Source: Kofleriaceae bacterium (lineage in GTDB: Bacteria; Myxococcota_A; Polyangia; Haliangiales; Haliangiaceae). Taken from it: a DNA stretch of 41,883 nt. The stretch lies in NCBI GenBank assembly GCA_025357755.1, contig JANXOP010000106.1, forward strand, positions 1-41,883, read 5' to 3'. This document shows positions 7,736 through 16,006 of the stretch, piece after piece. A program made the position numbers and the translations under genes. The stretch's first letter is position 1, and each line of letters starts with the position of its first letter. A model generated the notes under the pieces. The model saw only the letters and a program-made list of their open reading frames with translations. It was not told where the DNA came from and did not search any database.

Positions 7736-8815
7736 TCACGGGGTGGGCTTCTTCTGCTTCTTGGTCGCCCGCTTGATCGCCTTGTTCACGTCTTTCAAAC
7801 GCTCGTCGTAGAGCTTGGTATCTACGCCAGGCATGTCTTTGTACTTCTCGAGGAAATCCTTAGCAGCATTAAGACGTTGCATGGTGTCCAAGGTTCCGCC
7901 GCCCGAGGGGAACGGGTCGGCATCGAGGTACAGCATGGCGAGGTCGAAGTAGGCCGGCCCGTAGTTCGGGTTCGCGACGGTCGCTTTGCGATAGGCCGCT
8001 TCGGCCTGCATGATCAGCTGGTTACGGTCCCCCGAGCCAGCCGGGTAGTCCGAGGCGTGGCCGCGATAGGCCGAGCCGAGCGACGTGAGCGTGATCGCAT
8101 CGTTGCGGTTGAACTCGCGGGTGAGGCGCTCGAATGTAGCTTGCGCGTCGGCGTACTGCTTGTTCTGGAGCTGGTGTACGCCGAGGTTGACGAGCGCGCT
8201 CGCGAAGTTCGGGTTGAGCTCGGTCGCCTTCTTGAAGGCAAGCACGGCCTGCTCGGGCCGGTTCATGTGGTCGTAGACCAAGCCGTAGACGTAGTAAATG
8301 CCGGCGTTCTTCTTCGCGGCATCGCGCTTGAACACGTCGTCGAGGACGAGCTCGGCGGTGTCGTATTGCTTCTTGTGATAGTAGGCGAACGCGTAGTACG
8401 CGGCCGCATCGATCGAGGTCGCGTCGATCTTGAGCGCTTCCTTGGCCTCGCGAAGCGCGGTCTCGGCATCCGGCGTCGGCGCCGACAACGCCTGGCGCGC
8501 GACCGCGAGGTGCTGGTCGACTTGCGACTTGGCCTGGGTCGGATCGGGATCGAGGTTCGGGAACACCACCGGCGCTTCCGCACCCGGCGCCGGATCGTTC
8601 CCACCGAAGGCACCGCCGCCGCTACCACCACCACCACCAGCCGCGTCGCTACCACCGTCCGTGCCCGTGCCGGGAGGCATGTTCGGGTCGCCATTGTCGG
8701 CCATCGATTGGCCGTTCGGATTCGCGGCGCTACCGGCACCGGCTTTCGGCGTGGTCGCTTGCTTGGCCGAGCCGCCGCAGGCGGTCAACACCACTGCGAG
8801 GAGGATCTTCTTCAT
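7736..8815 (-). CDS. gltE: TPR lipoprotein, GltE-like
   Basis: 359 residues. Lipoprotein signal KKILLAVVLTACGG with lipobox LTAC (Cys 13), then about 70 residues of Gly/Ser/Asn-rich tether. Residues about 95-335 contain TPR-like helical pairs (DAAAYYAFAYYHKKQYDTA, PEQAVLAFKKATELNPNFA, ALVNLGVHQLQNKQYADA). In M. xanthus GltE (AglT) is an outer-membrane TPR lipoprotein needed for gliding complex assembly and it follows gltD. The same order holds here: the ATG overlaps the gltD-like stop by four bases. The tail is Lys-rich. A general TPR lipoprotein is the alternative, but order plus neighbours favour GltE. Confidence 0.82.
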   Translation of the reverse strand: MKKILLAVVLTACGGSAKQATTPKAGAGSAANPNGQSMADNGDPNMPPGTGTDGGSDAAGGGGGSGGGAFGGNDPAPGAEAPVVFPNLDPDPTQAKSQVDQHLAVARQALSAPTPDAETALREAKEALKIDATSIDAAAYYAFAYYHKKQYDTAELVLDDVFKRDAAKKNAGIYYVYGLVYDHMNRPEQAVLAFKKATELNPNFASALVNLGVHQLQNKQYADAQATFERLTREFNRNDAITLTSLGSAYRGHASDYPAGSGDRNQLIMQAEAAYRKATVANPNYGPAYFDLAMLYLDADPFPSGGGTLDTMQRLNAAKDFLEKYKDMPGVDTKLYDERLKDVNKAIKRATKKQKKPTP

Positions 8816-11800
8816 GGCGTGTCCGTCCCCTGGATGATCTCTTGGCGGAGCGCCTTGAACTCGTCGGGGAACTCGCGCGCGAGGTTTTCATTCGCGTGCT
8901 GGCTCCACTTGTTCGAGACGCCGCCCTTCTTCGCGAGGTCGACGACCTCTGCCCAGTCCTGCTTGGCCTCGTCAAGATCCTTCTTCACGCCGGCATCGAC
9001 CTGCGCCTGGAACTGCGCGACGACCGCGTCGTTGTTCGAGATGATCTTCGGGACCGGGATATTCGCGATCTTCTGCGCGCGGTCGTACTGGATATCGCCG
9101 AACCGGACCTTGGCGGCCATCGAGGTCTCGAGCACCCCGAACTGATCGAGGCCGATGTAATTGTCTTCCGCCCTCTTGCGAAGCGCCTCGATCGAATCCT
9201 TCTGCGCGACGATCTGCTTCTTCGCGATGGTGATGTTCGTCGAGCTCGCCGCGGTCTTGATCTCGAACGGCGTCCACGTGTTCGTGTAGTAAGTCTCGGC
9301 ATCCGCGAGCGCGAACTCGGCGGCGTACTTCGCGCCGGTCGTGTTCTTCGGCGAGCCGGTCTTCTTCCACGCATCGACCGTCGCTTGCTCCGCGAGCTTG
9401 GCCTGCGGGGTGCGACCCTTGGCCCGCAACAGCTTCGCGGTGTCGTAGAACGACTTCACGTAATCGTCGGCGTTGCCGGCATCCTTGCCGTACTTTGCGC
9501 GCCAGCGATCGAGGTACTCGGTCATGTCATTGACGTTGCCCGACTGGCGCGCCATGCCGGCGATCGACCACAGCGCGCGATCGTTCTTGCGACGATCCGG
9601 CTCGATCTTCATGTACTGCGTGTACAGGTCGGTCGCGCGCTTGAAGTCGCGGCTGACCTCGGCGGCATACGCGGCGTTGTAGATCGCATCGAGGCCGATC
9701 TGATCGAGCGTCTTGGGCGCTTCACCCGGAATCGGATCCGGTGGCTTGATGCCGAGCTTCTTCGCCTTCTTCGTGACTTCGTAGAGCTCGAGGTCAGTCT
9801 TGATCGCTTCGTCGTACTGGAACGCCGCCTGCTGGCTCGCGGCGGTCAACCGGATCGCGTCGAGGTAGTACGGGCTCTCCTTGAACCGCTTGTCGGTCTT
9901 CGCCGTGAACTCCTTGAACAGACCGATCGCGGTCTTGGGCCGGTCACCGAGCTTGTAGGCGACCGCGGCGTTGTAGAGCGCCGTCGGGAGATCCGGATCC
10001 GCGGCAGGTGCGTTCTTGTAGAACCGATAGAACGCCTCGGCGGCCGGAACGAACTGCTGCTTCTTGTAGAGCTCCGCCGCGCGCGTGAAGTTCAACGAAC
10101 GGTTCTGGCTGATCGCGAGATCGATCGCGGACTTGTCACCACAGCCGAGCGAGATGAACTTCTTGTTGGTCTGCTCGATCAGATCGAAGTTGTTCTGCGC
10201 CTGATAGATCGCGAGGATGCCGTCCTTCGCCTTCGACGCCGGCGCGACCGATTTCGGATCGCGTGGATCCGCGGGCGGGGTGTGGCAGAAGTTCTCTTCG
10301 ACCTTACCGAACCGGCGAATCGCATCGTCGGTGTGGAGGTACGCGAGCGAGATCAAGGCGGCGTTGATGCCTTGCTGCGGAGCGGCCGACGGATCCGGCA
10401 CGACGTTCTGATAGTTGTCGTACTCCGCCTGGAGCTCGACGTAGGTCGGCGGAATCGGCTGCGGCTGCCACGGTTGCGGCTGGGCCTGGAGATCCGCGAC
10501 GGACGGAATGTTGAGCGGCTGGAGCTTGCCGGCGACGACTTCGGCTTGCGCCTCGGCCTCGAGCGACTGCAGCACCGAGCGTGCGGCATCGAGGTAGTAG
10601 GTCGTGCCCATGTCCTTGTGGTCACGGACCCAGCGGTACTGGGTGATCGCCTCGGGATAGCGCTCGGCATAGAACAGCGCCTCGCCCTCGAGGAAGCTGA
10701 ACTCGTAGACGTAATCGGAGTCCGAGTAGGTCGCGATGAACTGGCGATAGAGCTCGATCGCCTTGCCGTACATCGCGAGGTATTCGGCCTTGGCCTGCGG
10801 GTCCTTGGTCTTGGCCGCGTCGTAGTCCTTGCGGAGCTGGGTCGCTGCCGAGTGCGTGTTGCGCGACGCCGCGTACAACGCGCGCTCCGCGATCCGGCGC
10901 TGGTTCTCCATCGCCTCGCGGTCTTTTTCGTTCGCCGCGTACCACGCCGTGCCCGGCGCGTACTTGGTGGCGAGCTCGGCCGCGGCCTGATCGGCGGCGA
11001 ACTTGTCACCCTTGGCTTCGAAGGCGTTGACGATCTCTTGGTTGACGAGCGGGTTGTGCGGATCGAGCTCCCACGGGGGGCCGAGCGCGATCTTGTACGA
11101 ATCGACCGCCTGGTCCCACGCCTGGAGATCCGAGAACGCGTGGCCGAGCGCGACCCACACGTCGCGGACGTGCTTCTCGTTCTCGCGACCCTTGTAGAAG
11201 TTCTTCGCGCGATCGAAGGCCTTGGCGGGATCGCTATCGGTCTCGCCGTCCCACGGATCGGTGAACGCGACGGAGATGTACTGGATCGATTCGTCGCGGA
11301 GCTCGAGTGGCGGCTGGTTACCGGCGGTCACCGTGTCGTCGTAGAGCTTCACGCTCTGATCGAAGCGCTTGATCGAATCGAGCAAGAAGTCGCGCTTGTA
11401 GAAGCTCCAGGCGAGCTTGTAGAGCGACTCGGCGTAGAGCTTCGAATCGTTGCCGCCGTTGGCGACCTTGAGGTACGCGGCGATCGCGTCGTCGAGCTCG
11501 CCGGCGACCGCGAAGTGCTCGTCGGCAACGCCGCGGACCCACGCGTGACGAACGAGCTCGGTCTCGGCGCCCGGATACGGCGTGCAATCGGCGTACGGAT
11601 CGCGCAGCTGCTTCTGCTCGACGCGCTTGATCGCCTCGGCCTTGGTCGGCACGACCGGCGCTTTATCGTTCCACTTGTATTTGTTCGAACACGCGAGCGC
11701 CAAGAAGATCTCGAGCGACTTCCGGTCGTCCTTGGTCTTGGTGTAGTACGCGAGCAAGTACATCGTCGCCGGGGTCTGGCGATACGACGGGAACTTCGTG

Positions 11801-12429
11801 AGGATCGATTCCCACAGGTTCAGCGAAGGCGTGTAGTCCGCGACGATCGCGGCCTGGTCTTCCTTGGCTCCGGCGGGCAGCGCTTCCTGCGCGGCCATCC
11901 GTTGATCGACTTCTTCGTTCGCCTTGTCGAGGTAGAGATCGGCGAGCCGGTACATCGCATCCGGCGTGAAGGTCTCGTGATCCGGGTGATCGACGAGGAA
12001 CTTCTCGAGCAGCGCGATGGTCTGGGTGTGACGCTTGACCTGATCGGATTCGGTCTTCGCGATCCGCTCGGCGTAGCGACGCTCGAGCTCGTTCGTCCGC
12101 TGATCGTACTCGCGGCGCGCGATCGTGCGCATCCGCTTGTCGTGATCGTCCGCGGCCTTGGTGAACTGGTCGTACTCGGACTCGACGTCCTTGAGCTCGT
12201 CCATGTCGCGCTGCTCGAGCTTGAGCGGCGTGGTGTTGACGGCGTGGCCCCGGTTCGGCGGAGGCGCCGGCACGGCAGGTACACCGACGCCCGGCGCATT
12301 CGCCGGTTCGTTGGCTACGGGAGTTGGACCCGGAGCCGGAGCGGGAGCGGGACCCGGTGGAGTTTGACCCGGCTGCGCCGAGGCGAGGCCAAAGCTGCCG
12401 AGCAGCGCGATCGCGAGCAGCTTACGCAT
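8812..12429 (-). CDS. gltD: Large periplasmic TPR protein, GltD/AgmU-like
   Basis: 1205 residues, close to the roughly 1200 of M. xanthus AgmU/GltD. Signal peptide RKLLAIALLGSFGLASA, followed by a Pro-rich stretch and then a coiled-coil section (DELKDVESEYDQFTKAADD, ARREYDQRTNELERRY). The remainder is many TPR/helical repeats (TFTPDAMYRLADLYLDKA, YAESLYKLAWSFYKRDFLL, YVYEFSFLEGEALFYAERY, AIYNAAYAAEVSRDFKRAT). I chose ATG 12429, with AAGGGC just upstream, over GTG 12441, which overlaps the previous stop. The product should be a periplasmic scaffold. Assignment rests on size, repeat type and the downstream gltE-F-G order. It is four-base coupled to the next gene. Confidence 0.85.
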   Translation of the reverse strand: MRKLLAIALLGSFGLASAQPGQTPPGPAPAPAPGPTPVANEPANAPGVGVPAVPAPPPNRGHAVNTTPLKLEQRDMDELKDVESEYDQFTKAADDHDKRMRTIARREYDQRTNELERRYAERIAKTESDQVKRHTQTIALLEKFLVDHPDHETFTPDAMYRLADLYLDKANEEVDQRMAAQEALPAGAKEDQAAIVADYTPSLNLWESILTKFPSYRQTPATMYLLAYYTKTKDDRKSLEIFLALACSNKYKWNDKAPVVPTKAEAIKRVEQKQLRDPYADCTPYPGAETELVRHAWVRGVADEHFAVAGELDDAIAAYLKVANGGNDSKLYAESLYKLAWSFYKRDFLLDSIKRFDQSVKLYDDTVTAGNQPPLELRDESIQYISVAFTDPWDGETDSDPAKAFDRAKNFYKGRENEKHVRDVWVALGHAFSDLQAWDQAVDSYKIALGPPWELDPHNPLVNQEIVNAFEAKGDKFAADQAAAELATKYAPGTAWYAANEKDREAMENQRRIAERALYAASRNTHSAATQLRKDYDAAKTKDPQAKAEYLAMYGKAIELYRQFIATYSDSDYVYEFSFLEGEALFYAERYPEAITQYRWVRDHKDMGTTYYLDAARSVLQSLEAEAQAEVVAGKLQPLNIPSVADLQAQPQPWQPQPIPPTYVELQAEYDNYQNVVPDPSAAPQQGINAALISLAYLHTDDAIRRFGKVEENFCHTPPADPRDPKSVAPASKAKDGILAIYQAQNNFDLIEQTNKKFISLGCGDKSAIDLAISQNRSLNFTRAAELYKKQQFVPAAEAFYRFYKNAPAADPDLPTALYNAAVAYKLGDRPKTAIGLFKEFTAKTDKRFKESPYYLDAIRLTAASQQAAFQYDEAIKTDLELYEVTKKAKKLGIKPPDPIPGEAPKTLDQIGLDAIYNAAYAAEVSRDFKRATDLYTQYMKIEPDRRKNDRALWSIAGMARQSGNVNDMTEYLDRWRAKYGKDAGNADDYVKSFYDTAKLLRAKGRTPQAKLAEQATVDAWKKTGSPKNTTGAKYAAEFALADAETYYTNTWTPFEIKTAASSTNITIAKKQIVAQKDSIEALRKRAEDNYIGLDQFGVLETSMAAKVRFGDIQYDRAQKIANIPVPKIISNNDAVVAQFQAQVDAGVKKDLDEAKQDWAEVVDLAKKGGVSNKWSQHANENLAREFPDEFKALRQEIIQGTDTP

Positions 12430-12437
12430 GACGCCCT

Positions 12438-14963
12438 TCACTTGGCTCCCGCTTTCTTCGGAGTCGGAGCTGGAGTCTTGGTCTCGTCGGGCTTCACGGC
12501 AGGCGCGGTCATCGACGGCGCAGGCTTCTCGCCCGGCTTCACGCGGTTGTCGCCCGGCGCGGTCTGCTTGTCGGGGCTCGAGGTCGGCTGACCCTCGGTG
12601 TTCGCCGGCGGCAGATCGGATTTGCGCGGCGTGCTGACCTTCTTGGTGGTGTCTTCGAGCACGTCCCTGAACTCGTCCTTGAGCTGCTTGAGCTCGCGGC
12701 TGCGCGCGAGGTTCAGGCGCTTGAGATCGTCGTCGTTATCTTCGCGCTGCGACCACGACACGTCGACGACACCGACATCGGTGCGCACGACCACGTCGTA
12801 GAGCTTCGCTTTGACGTCCTTGAACGAATCGGCGAGCACCTGCGAGCCGACGCTGCGACCTTCGCTCTCGTAGTCGCCGAGCTCGGCCTTGTACGCGGTG
12901 AGGTTGCCGCGCTCTTGCGCGAGGAGGTTCTTCACTTCCTCGAGGCCTGCCGCGACCGAACGATCGATCGTCTGATCGGTGCCATCGAGGTTCGCCGCGA
13001 GCTGGGTCGCGCGATCGCCGAGCGACACGAGCGTGCCGGTCTTGCCTCGATCGCGGCTCGCCGAGGCGAACCCGTCGAGCAAGCGCTGCTCGTTGTCCTG
13101 CGCGGTCTTCAACTGCGCGCGCAGCGCACGCGCGGCCGCGATGCCTTCATCGCCGACGCCCGCGAGATCTTTTCCGAGCGCCGTCTCGTTGCGAATCGCC
13201 GAGAGCTCGTCCTCGATCGACTGAGCTTCCTGCGCCGCCGCATCGAGATCCGTCTTGACGGTGTCCTTCATCGCCGGTTCGACCGCGGGGGTGAGCGCGT
13301 ACGTGCGCATCGCGACGGCCATCGCCTGGGTCGAATCGATCACCGCCGAGATTTCGGTCAGCGTGTTATCGGTCTGCTCGTAGTTGCCCCGCGTCTGCGC
13401 GACGCGATCGGCATACGCTTTTTCCGGATCGCCCATCGCCGCGTACTGCTGCGCGAGCTGCTTGCGGGTCGCCGAGGCCGCGGCGAGATCGCCGGAGCTA
13501 TCGACGAGGCGCAGCTGTTGATCGGCGATGTCCGAACGGACGCGCACGAGATCGTCTTGGATCGCCGCGATCCGATGCCTGCGCGATGCGAGCTTCGGAT
13601 ACACGGTCGTGCGATCGCCGGTCGCGAGCACGCCTTCGAGGCGATTGATGATGTCTTCGCTCTCGACGATGTTCGAGTAGATCTCGCCGAGGTCGCTCTC
13701 GACACCGACGACGCGCTGGACCTCTGGTTCCTCGCGCAGCCACGCGGCCGCGGCATCCGGAATCGGCGGCGCGGTCTGGAACACGTGCGAGCTCCGACCG
13801 GCGATCTGCTCGACGAATGCCGCCGCATCGAGGTTGCCGGACACGAGGGCCGACAGCGTCTGGTACGACGGGAAGTAGAGGTCGTGGGTCTCGGAGAAGA
13901 TCTTGGTCGCCTTGTCGTACTCGACACCCGGATCGGTCGTATCGCCGGTCGCCATCGTGCCGTTGACTTGTTGCAGCCGGATCGCCTGCGCCTTGCGGAT
14001 CCGCAGGTTGCCCTCGAGGATCCGCGTGGTCGGGGTCTTCTCCGATTGCGGATCGCTCTGCTCGAGCAACTCGAGCGCGCGCAGGGCCTTGTCGTACTGC
14101 TTGTTCTTCACGTAGACCCACGCGGTCTCGTAAAGCGCATCCGGGAACAGATCGCTGTGGCGATCGACGAGCAAATACGAATCGATCGACTTGCTCGGTT
14201 GCTCGCGCTCGTAGAACAACCGACCGAGGGCGAGCTGCGCGAGCTCGATCACGCGGCGATCCGCGGACGTCCGCGGCTTCTTGCTGACGAGATCGCTGTA
14301 GATGTCCGTCGCCTTCGCGAGATCCTTCTTCGCGACCTGCGCGGCGCCGGCGTAGTAGAGCGCCTGGAGCTCGTACGGCGAGCCCTTCGGCACGTTGTTG
14401 AGCTGCGCGAGCGCGTCGTCGTACTTGTCTTGCGCGAAGGCGAGCTTGCCCGCGACGTACGGGATCTGCGAGAGCGCTTGGCCCGGCGACGAATTGGCGC
14501 CCGCTTGGACGAGCTTGGTCAGCGCATCTTGGCCTTCGCTGAAGTCCTTCTGGACGATCGCGATCTCGACGAGGCGCACGAGCGAGAGCTGGTAGTACTT
14601 GCTGGTCGGGATCGCGGCGATCGCGGCGAAGTAGGTGTGCGCGGCGCCCTTGTCGCCTTTTTGATAGAGCGCTTCCCCGAGGTAGTACGTCGCGGTCTCT
14701 TTATCGGGACCGGTTCCCTTCGATGCGATGTCGAACAAGATCAGCGCGGCTTGATCGTAGTCGCCGAGCTGGAACGAGACCTGCGCATCGACGAGGCGGC
14801 GCTGTCCCTGCGTGGCCTGTTCGTTCGGGCGCGGGAGATCCGTGCCGAGGTTGCGAGCTTCTTGCTCGTAGCTCGAGAGCTTGTTGCCGACATCGTCGGC
14901 CATGGCCGCATGCGCGCTCAGCAGGAGCGCGAACGCCGTCGCGATCGTCCTGAACTGACGCAT
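12438..14963 (-). CDS. Periplasmic TPR/coiled-coil protein of the Glt-like operon
   Basis: 841 residues with signal peptide RQFRTIATAFALLLSAHAAMA. Residues 55-310 are TPR-like (DAQVSFQLGDYDQAALILF, DALYETAWVYVKNKQYDKA). The middle contains a conserved-looking block (FVEQIAGRSSHVF, then AAWLREEPEVQRVVGVESDLGEI) and a long helical region, probably coiled coil, to about residue 760. The C-terminus is a Pro/Lys/Thr-rich disordered tail. I believe the middle block recurs in Myxococcota TPR outer-membrane or periplasmic proteins, but cannot name the family. It lies upstream of gltD-like with a stop/start overlap or 8-bp gap, depending on the start. A GltC counterpart is conceivable, not shown. Confidence 0.85.
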   Translation of the reverse strand: MRQFRTIATAFALLLSAHAAMADDVGNKLSSYEQEARNLGTDLPRPNEQATQGQRRLVDAQVSFQLGDYDQAALILFDIASKGTGPDKETATYYLGEALYQKGDKGAAHTYFAAIAAIPTSKYYQLSLVRLVEIAIVQKDFSEGQDALTKLVQAGANSSPGQALSQIPYVAGKLAFAQDKYDDALAQLNNVPKGSPYELQALYYAGAAQVAKKDLAKATDIYSDLVSKKPRTSADRRVIELAQLALGRLFYEREQPSKSIDSYLLVDRHSDLFPDALYETAWVYVKNKQYDKALRALELLEQSDPQSEKTPTTRILEGNLRIRKAQAIRLQQVNGTMATGDTTDPGVEYDKATKIFSETHDLYFPSYQTLSALVSGNLDAAAFVEQIAGRSSHVFQTAPPIPDAAAAWLREEPEVQRVVGVESDLGEIYSNIVESEDIINRLEGVLATGDRTTVYPKLASRRHRIAAIQDDLVRVRSDIADQQLRLVDSSGDLAAASATRKQLAQQYAAMGDPEKAYADRVAQTRGNYEQTDNTLTEISAVIDSTQAMAVAMRTYALTPAVEPAMKDTVKTDLDAAAQEAQSIEDELSAIRNETALGKDLAGVGDEGIAAARALRAQLKTAQDNEQRLLDGFASASRDRGKTGTLVSLGDRATQLAANLDGTDQTIDRSVAAGLEEVKNLLAQERGNLTAYKAELGDYESEGRSVGSQVLADSFKDVKAKLYDVVVRTDVGVVDVSWSQREDNDDDLKRLNLARSRELKQLKDEFRDVLEDTTKKVSTPRKSDLPPANTEGQPTSSPDKQTAPGDNRVKPGEKPAPSMTAPAVKPDETKTPAPTPKKAGAK

Positions 14964-14966
14964 CGA

Positions 14967-15842
14967 CTATTTCACCGGGGCGGGCGAGGGAGTGGTCGCA
15001 GGTGAAGAAGCCGCAGGTGCACTCGCCGCGGGTGCCGTGTTCGGAAGCGGCGTGGCGCCCGGCGTTTGCTGCGCGGGGGCCACGGCGGCTTTCTCCGGCG
15101 CGACGTCGGTCACCTTGCAATCGATCGCGGCGCGCTTCTCCATCGGAGTCGCGGCGCCACCCTTCTCGAAGCCGTGGCACTCGACGCGCGAGATCTTGCC
15201 CTCGGTCGAGGTGAACGAGCTCGTGTTGCGCGCGGTGAACGTGAACTTCGAGAGGTACTCGAACACGCCGTAGCCGTGACCCTTGTAGGTCGCGACCATC
15301 GCGAGCTGGTGGTTACCCGGCGAGATCGGGCCGGTGAAGATGTCGAACGACTTGGTCTTGTAGAGGTTCTCGCCGCTGTCATCGGTCCGCGCGAACACCT
15401 GCGTGCCGTCGAGCGTGTACGTCAGCTTGACGAGATGGAACGAGCTGCCCATCTCGTTGTCGTGCGAGATCAGCGCCTGTGCACCGACGCCACCACCGAG
15501 CATTTGCTCCTTGAGGGTCTGGACGCGGGCCTTGAGCTGCCACGCGCGCTCCTTGAGCGCTTGCGTGCGTTGCTCGAGCCGGCGCATGCGCACGGCCGTC
15601 GGCATGTCCTCGGGCTTGACCGAATTCGGATCGATCGTCGGCTCGGTCGCGGATCCCGAACCAGCGCCTGCGGGCGCGGGCATCGGGGCAGCAGAACCAG
15701 ATCCAGATCCAGTCGCGGCAACAGGCGTCGGGGTCTTCGCAGTAGGTGCTGGAGTCTTCGCAGCTGGCGTGGTTCCACCCGCAACAGCAACCGCAGCTAG
15801 CAGCAGCGATGACACAACGACGACGTTCGAAAATGCTCGCAT
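14967..15842 (-). CDS. Secreted coiled-coil plus beta-sandwich protein, first gene of the Glt-like operon
   Basis: 291 residues. Sec signal RAFSNVVVVSSLLLAAVAVAG, then a Pro/Ala/Thr/Gly-Ser low-complexity spacer. A basic coiled coil follows at about 85-125 (RMRRLEQRTQALKERAW, QLKARVQTLKEQMLGGG). Next is a beta-rich domain (SSFHLVKLTYTLDGTQVF, SPGNHQLAMVATYKGHGYG) that resembles a small Ig-like or carbohydrate-type fold, and a Pro/Ala tail. Related Myxococcota proteins have often been mislabelled 'dihydrolipoamide acetyltransferase' because of the Pro/Ala linkers; no lipoyl or catalytic motif is present. GGAG lies 4 bases before the ATG. Three bases separate its stop from the next gene's start, so it heads the operon. 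Confidence 0.82.
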   Translation of the reverse strand: MRAFSNVVVVSSLLLAAVAVAGGTTPAAKTPAPTAKTPTPVAATGSGSGSAAPMPAPAGAGSGSATEPTIDPNSVKPEDMPTAVRMRRLEQRTQALKERAWQLKARVQTLKEQMLGGGVGAQALISHDNEMGSSFHLVKLTYTLDGTQVFARTDDSGENLYKTKSFDIFTGPISPGNHQLAMVATYKGHGYGVFEYLSKFTFTARNTSSFTSTEGKISRVECHGFEKGGAATPMEKRAAIDCKVTDVAPEKAAVAPAQQTPGATPLPNTAPAASAPAASSPATTPSPAPVK

Positions 15843-15905
15843 AGATCTCCAGCCGACTCTTTCGGCCTCTGGCGTGCCCTCTTTGCGACAGGCGCTCCTG
15901 CCACA

Positions 15906-15955
15906 ATTCCTTTTAGGAATAGAGCGGTTGTAACACCCGGCTAGGGGTGGTTCAA
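15906..15955 (-). promoter_or_regulatory. Candidate promoter region of the Glt-like operon
   Basis: The 164 bp between this operon and obg holds the operon's only plausible promoter. On the reverse strand a TTGAAC (15950-15955) is followed after 16 bp by TTACAA (15928-15933), a weak sigma-70-like pair. Just downstream is a small perfect inverted repeat, ATTCC-5 nt-GGAAT (15906-15920), that could be an operator or leader hairpin. Both elements are weak and the assignment is tentative. Confidence 0.3.
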
Positions 15956-16006
15956 GCTGACGCGCCCCAGATGGGGAGGAGCCGACAGGGGTCGGCGGCG
16001 GAGAAG

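Noticed and set aside
8842..12591. 1249-codon forward open frame
   Set aside because: Antisense of the GltD-like gene. The product is almost only Arg/Leu/Val/Asp, typical of a high-GC shadow frame, while the reverse strand has a signal peptide and TPRs.
12915..15005. 696-codon forward open frame
   Set aside because: Antisense of the 841-residue TPR gene, with the same Arg/Leu-rich shadow composition.
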